From Taeniopygia guttata (Eukaryota > Chordata > Aves > Passeriformes > Estrildidae): a stretch of DNA of 64,000 bases. Location: assembly GCF_048771995.1 (NCBI RefSeq), contig NC_133024.1, positions 115,713,001 through 115,777,000 of the forward strand, given 5' to 3'. The notes under the pieces are model-generated. The model was not told where the DNA came from. It worked only from the letters and a program-made list of their open reading frames with translations, and did not search any database. Position numbers and translations under genes: made by a program. Every line of letters starts with the position of its first letter. Within the stretch, counting starts at the first letter, position 1. Positions 57,504 through 64,000 of the stretch are shown here, in pieces.

Positions 57504-60170
57504 GTAAGTTTTATTTCACTATAGTTAGCTAAAGTATATTAGCATTTATACAGCATCGTAGCGAAGTAGGAATATGGTAGCTGCCTTTATTATTGCAGTT
57601 CTCAGGAAGAAGTTTGTTCTGAAAAGAACTCAAAACATCAAGACAGACTTAATACCATAATGGATTTTCAGAAATAGAATATATTTTTGTGCTTGCAAAA
57701 AGCAAAATTCTAGGTTACTGCTGATGAATAAAACCTGTTGCCCTATTCCATACCTTCTGTAACGTCATCTTTTTAACTGAATGATATCATATTTTACAGC
57801 TGCTTCTTGTTTTTCCTTTAATTAGCACTCTTCCATGGCAAAGTCAACTATTGTTAACATTTAAAGTAAATCTCTGTGTTCATGATAAGCTTGAGCAATG
57901 TAGTGTTCCTTAGGTCTTAAGACTTAAGAAAAAAGAAACATCTGCTGCTAAAACAATCCAAATCAATAGTCTGCACTAGCTAGCACATTTTAAAAAATAA
58001 TAAAAATTTTTACAATAAAGGAGGGCAGGACAAAACATAAAGACATTGCTGAAGGGTGTCTAGTCCTTGTTAACACAGGGAGAAGCTAATCCCTGTTAAA
58101 AGGAAGAGGAGAGAGATGTGGGTCATCTGACTGATGACTGTTAGTGGAGTAGTCCCTTTATATATTCCCAGCACAAAGGATGGACATGAAGTAGTCATCT
58201 TCCAAGTTACTAGACCTAGAATTACTTACAAGTCATTCATGTCACTATGAGTTCCAGATTGTCTTCTGGAAGCCTTTAACTCTCTCTACTGTTTCTCTAG
58301 TGTATCTATAGTGCTGTGAATACGTAAATACAGAGAAATACAGAGTAATATAGTGGGCCATTGAAACAACAGTGTGATTTCTGTGCTTTTTTTTTTTTTT
58401 TGCTTGCTTGCTCTTTGTCTGGGGTTTTTTTGGTTGGTTTTTTTTTTTTTTGGTTGGGTTTTGGTTTTTGTTTTTGTTTTTTAATGCATAGGTTTAGTCC
58501 AAGACTCTTCAGAGGTAAAGATCAAAAATTCTAATCTTGCTTTGCTGTGAAAGTTTGTTTTCTTTGGCTGAAGCAGTAGGATTGCTCAGCACTATTATCT
58601 TCCTGTTGTTTTCATTATGCTAACACACAGTGATCCCAAAAAAGGATCTGAGTTATGGTAGGGTGTCTACTAATGCTTAGCAAGGGAACTCCTGCCAAGT
58701 ACTACCCACCTGAAAAAAGCTTACAGAAGATGAAAAGGAAAACGGGCACATAAACAAGTGAACACAGCAGAAAGGCTGTCCAGCAAGCCACTGACACATG
58801 TGCAGTGAAAGCCACCCTCTCCTAATGCTGCTTCAGTGACCTGTGGCAGTGTAGTAGTTAAGGCACACATGTGGGGAACTGTACTAAAGGCAGGAAATGT
58901 GTCTCCTGTGGATGGGAATGGTTTCATCTGACTGGATGTGGCATTCTCCATCATAGTCTCCACTTCAAATCCTTGGCGGGTTATATTCTGAAGGCTATGT
59001 CTACATTTGACCACATGAATTACACCTTCAAGTCTTTGATTTTTTTTGAATAGACATGGTTCTTTATAGGACAATACCCTTTTCCTGACCCAGAGACGGG
59101 GCAACTGAGAGGCGTTTTAAAAACTTTTATTCCATTTTCAGTCTCATGAGAAGGGTGACACAATGCAGATGTTTGTAATTCACACCATCACAATCAGAAG
59201 CCAGCTATTTCCTAATGAAAATATACTATAAGTGTTTCTTGGCCTAGCTTTTTGCCATGCCATGTTGTAGATGCCTTAAAGTGGGTCCCACTACAATACA
59301 TCTTTCATAGTTCTGTTTGTCCAAAGTATCTAGTCTTATTTGCAAGGCCATCCTTTGAAACTTGTTTCTAGCTCCATTTCTCTCTCAACAATATCTGTCC
59401 TATTCCATGGCATTTCTAAATAAGTATGTCTTGTCTCAAAGTTTGCATATGGATGCATGCCGTGTGGACCTTCTGTCAGGCCCTGAGAACTTTCTACAAA
59501 TCCATTTTCCACTCTTCTTGATTATGAATGAACACTAGAACCACCAGCTGAGATGTAGGTAATGGTAGTGTGGGTTCTCCTCTGAGTGCTTTTATTGCAA
59601 AATAAGGAGAGTTACTTGCCTTCTAGGTAAGCTATGATCTTATGTAATTTAAAATACTCAAAGATGGAGAATGTTGATGAATTGTGAATTCCAAAGCCCC
59701 ACGTACTGAGAACTATGTATTATATATTTATCTGTAAATAATTGAAATATCTCTTGACAGTGTGCAATTCCGTATGAAACTGAATGCCTGCTTTGCCAAT
59801 ATTGGTATATCCTTTATATGTAACCAGAAATATTTTTTGCTGGTTTATTCATAAATACTTTTCCTGTCCAAGAAAATTTGATCTGTGAAGCAGAGGGAGC
59901 AGCAGCCTTATGCTGTTCTCCTAAATCATATGAGATGGGGGGGAGGGTAGGTTCAGTGTGCTTGTTCATGTGTGTTTCATGTCTGAAGACACACACACAC
60001 ACACTAAGCAGAGTAGAAGCCATTTAGTATAGTCTGGAAAACTTTTAAAGTATCTGCTTGTGCTCAGTGGAAGGTAAAACAGTGGAGGGAATGAACCCCA
60101 CACAAGTGCTATGTGAAAGATTTCAAGTCAGGGCTACAATTTAATAGGAAAATTACAATAATGGCAATAG
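57504..60170. other. AT-rich, intron-like or intergenic
   Basis: Nothing assigned beyond T-runs near 58389-58460 and an (AC)n at 59990-60004. Confidence 0.4.
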
Positions 60171-60174
60171 TACA

Positions 60175-60375
60175 GAAACGCTGGTTTAAAGGGACAAAGT
60201 CAGAACACGACCTGATACCCTGTTGGTCAGCGTGGTGGTGGCAGTCCAAATGGTGGTTGCAGTCCCATTGGATGTGGTCTTGTCAGAGCAGTGAGCCTGT
60301 GGAAAGGTCTGGTCCTGCTCTGAGGTCCGGTGCTGGTGGTAGAGAGTTCTTGTGGTTCTTGGGGATGCAGTCAAA
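60175..60375. mobile_element. Possible LTR-element fragment (fossil)
   Basis: 'accctgttggtcagcgtgg', 'aatggtggttgcagtcccat' and 'tctggtcctgctctgaggtc' resemble a leader/LTR segment repeated in passerine genomes. The ends are not visible; this is from memory of similar text. Confidence 0.3.
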
Positions 60376-61025
60376 TACATAGAGTCAAATACAAAACTAT
60401 GTGAAATTATTTTTGCATCATATTGACTGGACTTGGTAAATATCTGTACCATTCCTCCCTCTGAAGTAAAACTGATGCCGTGTGTGTTTCCTTCTCTATT
60501 AGCGAAGTTAATTACATGCCACAGTAAACTGATTTTCCAGAATTTTAAATTATTTATTTCTCTAATGAAGGCAATGAGATTCCATATTACATACAGAGAA
60601 AGAGATGAAATAATAAAAGAAAAACAAAGGAAGGAAAAAAACAAGCAGAAAACCACCTGCTTTGGCAGACAATTTGTGTAAACATTAGGATTGCTTTCTG
60701 GGCTTGTGATAATTGATTACATATTTTAAATTTGTGATAAATTTTTACAGAAGTACTTTGTGTACTGGCACATATATGAAGATGCAAGTTTCAGGCTTTC
60801 TAATACAGTCTTATTTGTATAGTTCTGGTGACTAGGCTTGATCCTAAAGCACCTCATGTACATCCACTTCCCCCATGATTTGCCTCTGCACGTATTAAAA
60901 TTATCAGCTGCAGAATTCAGCTAACTTTGCATATGTGAAAAACTAGTCCATTTAACAGATTTTAAAGCATTCTTCATTATGTTCAAAGTACCATTAAGCT
61001 CCTATTTTTCTTGCAGAAAGCTTTC

Positions 61026-61052
61026 CAAAAAAAAAAAAAAAAAAAAAAAAAG
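61026..61052. repeat. Poly-A tract
   Basis: About 25 uninterrupted A. No recognisable retrocopy precedes it. Confidence 0.85.
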
Positions 61053-61435
61053 CTGTGTCACTTTCCTATAACTTTATTTGTGCATTTATGTGTCTAGCTC
61101 AGAAAGAATGCTCTTATCTTTGTTGCTACTTTTACATTGCCCTGTAATGGTAAATACAATTTCTGTAGTTCAGTCTTCGAAGGAGATGATAAGAAAAAAC
61201 TGGGAACAGTTTCCCTTTTGGCCTGTTGTACCAACTTCCCTGAGAGAATACTGCTTTCAGACAGGATCTTTAGTCTGGGGTGTGTTTGTTCATCCAGCGT
61301 GGTTTTTCAGCATCTGGATCTTGTGCAGCCTCCCTTGGAAAGTTTACCAGAACTGTGTAGGAAAGACATGACTGAACTAAAAAAACTATTATAAAATACC
61401 AGTTATAAACATAAATGCAATGTAAAATAGTAGAG

Positions 61436-61476
61436 TTTTTTTTTGTTTTGTTTTGTTTTGTTTTTTTTTTTTCCCC
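61436..61476. repeat. T-rich (GTTTT)n tract
   Basis: T-run with GTTTT units, immediately before the LTR relic. Confidence 0.85.
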
Positions 61477-61484
61477 AGAGCTCT

Positions 61485-61885
61485 TGCAACACATTATTAG
61501 GGATAATAAGTTCTATAAGCTACAGGCTGACTTCATCATGCCGCATAACAGCTGATAATGGGCTATTGACTGTCACTGCATGACTGATAACAGTTACAGC
61601 ATCCCATTGTGAGATGCTCCACCCAGAGGGAGAAGCCAAGCATTCCTTACTGGATATAATTTGGGGTTTTGGGACACCAAACTCAGGCTTTTCCACTGGG
61701 TTTCCAGGAGGACTGCAGCCATTCCAACCCTGACCAAAAAGGGTATCAGGTTATATTCTGACTCTGTCAGTGGTTTTTCTTTTGTATTATTGCAGGTATT
61801 TTGTTTCCTTTTCTCACTTTTCCTAATAAACTGTATTTTTGATTTGGAGTCTCTCATTGGTTTTGTTTTCAAACCAGAACAAGAC
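61485..61885 (+). mobile_element. LTR relic, ERVL-like, sense (fossil)
   Basis: In order: GAGATGCTCCACCCAGAGGG (61612), a TATAAT-type box in TGGATATAATTTGGGG (61650), CAGGAGGACTGCAGCC (61704), AATAAACTG polyadenylation signal (61825), and an end near CAAGACA (61885). This is a common passerine ERVL LTR. Both limits are approximate and no internal region is seen. Confidence 0.6.
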
Positions 61886-61889
61886 AGTA

Positions 61890-64000
61890 GTCAATTCTAA
61901 CCACCACTGCCTGCTTTCTGTCAACTGCCAAGACTTTCAGATGCCTACGTAATGCATGTATTGAAGGAAACCAGACACCCTCTAATTCATAACTGTAGCT
62001 CTGGTTTTTCACTGATTTAGACTGTAAATCTGATGGTGCTGAAATAAGAAGTTGCCTAGTTGTATGGTCCTCACCATTTCCATCTGAGTCTAATTCTGCA
62101 CGCTATCAGAGGTGCCATCCTAGCCTCATGTTTGTCATATGTTATTTTGTGTAATTTCCTTTTTAGTGGCAATTGAAATGATGCAGTTTTTCAAATCTTG
62201 ATTCTCTTTAATTGAGAGCGTATTAATTTGTATAGCTGTACTGAAAAATAAGAAGTAACAGTATAAAAATGTTAATGATGTGAGAAATTTCTTGGTCTAG
62301 TTCTATGAGAAGTGTCTCTGCGTCATATAGAGTCAATGTCCAGTCTTTCAGACATTTTCTGTGGCCGTGTTTATTGTGAGTGATACTGTATACCATATTT
62401 AGGAAAAAATCCAAAAAGTTACTGAATTCTAGCAATTTCTTATATCAGTAATTTTTTTCTCTAGTAAATCAGTAATAACTCCACTTAAATTTTGCAAACT
62501 GATAAAGTGGAAGGATTATTTCTGTAGTGAATTCTCTGTTGCCAGACTAAAGGGTCAAACCAATGGTCTGATATGTATGTTGTGGCAGTGACTGATGTTA
62601 GCTGTAAGGAATGTGATGCAGTGTAAATTATGGACAGCAATTCACAAGAGACTTTCCCACGTCACAGTTGACTTGCACTTTGAAGAAAGTTTGGTTTTGA
62701 CTAATGAAACTGTGACTCTGGTGATAAATCTGAAGATAAATGCCTATTCCTGTTTTAAAATGCAACTACTCAGTTCTTTACACGAGTTGGGAACTGAAAA
62801 TTCCAGACTCTTGACATTTCATTTGGCAGAACAGACTATGCCTAATGCAAATGAACATCACATTAGCTGTCTGCTGAGGACTACAGGCGTGCCTAAGCTC
62901 ACCACCTCATCTATGCCGTGTGCTGGAAGGACTGTCATTACCCCAGCAGAAAACAAGTTAACCTTACAGGATTTACACTAAACAACATTTACGTAGTGTG
63001 GCTATCCATTAAGCTATGCTACAATCAGCAGCGTGCAGGAGATCTTGAAAGGTCTGCCAAGAAAAAATCTCTGGCTGGGATTGTACTCCAGAAGCCTGAG
63101 GGCATGGAATGGTGTTGAGGGAAAATGCACTTGCAAATATTGAAATAAAAATGTGGTGCTCTTTATCTGAAAATTGAGAATTTTATCCTATTATTTTGCA
63201 TATACAAAATGTATATTTACCTAATCAGAATTTCCGAGAGAAAAGATAAGTGGCTAGTCCAGTGTCCTTCTCTATGGATCCCTTTTCAAACAGGGAAAAC
63301 AATGGCTAGGCTGGGTTTTTTGCAGGTACAACAGCAAAAGAATCCTTATTCCTTTTGGTTGTATACTAATGTGTTATTAATGACAAGGCTGACAACTTCA
63401 GGAATCTGCTTTCCTGAAACAGAAGAGTCTTGCAGAGAATGTATTTCCTTCAAGTGAACAGGCTGGGTTCATACATATCCTAGGGAAAGAGAGAGAAAAT
63501 ACTTGTCTTTATTTACTGAACATTTAAAGGCATCTTCTGATGCTCTTTGTTTTGGGCCACTCACTTAAAAAGCTTCTGCTGAACTCCTGTGCTCCATGAA
63601 TGACATATACATTATACAGAGCCAGAAGTCCTTCCACTCAGGGTGCAGGCTACTAGCCTGATCCTGACTTCCAACACAAGTCTCCCAAATTGCTTTCCTG
63701 CTATGAGTTAGCTAGTCTTGTGCATTTTCCTTCTCTATTTCCAGGAAAAGACATGGAGAAAAAAAATCTGGAGTTACCTCCTTGTATAGTAGTAGGTAGT
63801 ATAATTTCATAAGGTGTCTGCATGCAAGAAGAATGTTTGGGTGTTTTCTAATTTGTCTGTTTATGCCCAATTAGCTTAATGGTGGCATCACAATGCCTAA
63901 AACTACAAAATAATTTTCAAATTGCACTCGGAAGTCAGACAAACGAACAAAATTATTAAAAGACATTTGAATACCTTGAATTTTCCAGAAGGATATTATG
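61890..64000. other. Non-coding, nothing assigned
   Basis: No exon, RNA gene or named repeat. AATAAA near 63143 is isolated. Confidence 0.4.

Overview
The window reads as nuclear DNA of a songbird. The evidence is many CR1 LINE fragments on both strands, several short LTRs of the kinds seen in passerines, and a tRNA-Ile-derived SINE with a CR1-like tail (TguSINE1 type) inserted into an older CR1 copy near 5.24-5.37 kb. No bacterial, organellar, CRISPR or integron feature is visible.

Layout. 1-14.9 kb: no recognisable gene; CR1 pieces, the nested SINE, a long CACAGA-type simple repeat, a purine-rich stretch and one solo LTR with flanking direct repeats. 14.9-33.8 kb: a CpG-island promoter and a complete 13-exon gene for LCMT2/TYW4, the last-acting wybutosine enzyme (methyltransferase plus kelch propeller). 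All 12 introns have GT-AG borders, the phases match throughout, and the joined frame is 681 codons. Its mammalian counterpart is known as an intronless gene, so this is the ancestral-style structure. 33.8-35.6 kb: CR1 fragments. 35.8-37.15 kb: a TATA-box promoter and a two-exon gene for a 270-residue single-pass membrane protein with an Arg/Ser-rich tail that I do not recognise. 37.2-41 kb: antisense CR1 pieces interrupted by a solo LTR of about 1 kb with a 5-bp target duplication.

41-48.2 kb is compositionally unlike the rest. It holds two CpG islands, about 1 kb of strand-biased T/G-rich DNA, AT-rich diverged tandem repeats, a GC-rich block, an array of eight NRF1-type palindromes with repeated GCGGCCAT words, TTTGGGG/CCCCAAA minisatellite, and a GGAATTCC minisatellite. 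44.64-46.09 kb is duplicated at 54.36-55.66 kb. The AT-rich half of the pair has diverged and includes a local inversion, while the GC-rich half looks identical; the downstream copy ends exactly at a consensus splice donor. A small, well-bordered coiled-coil-like exon lies at 57.44-57.50 kb in a compatible phase. The remaining 48.2-54.3 and 55.7-64 kb look like intergenic or intronic DNA with two or three LTR relics.

LCMT2 is the only gene identified with certainty. The 36-kb gene is well supported as a structure but has no assigned function. The duplicated GC-rich block with the NRF1-like array is the least explained part of the window. All similarities were judged by eye.
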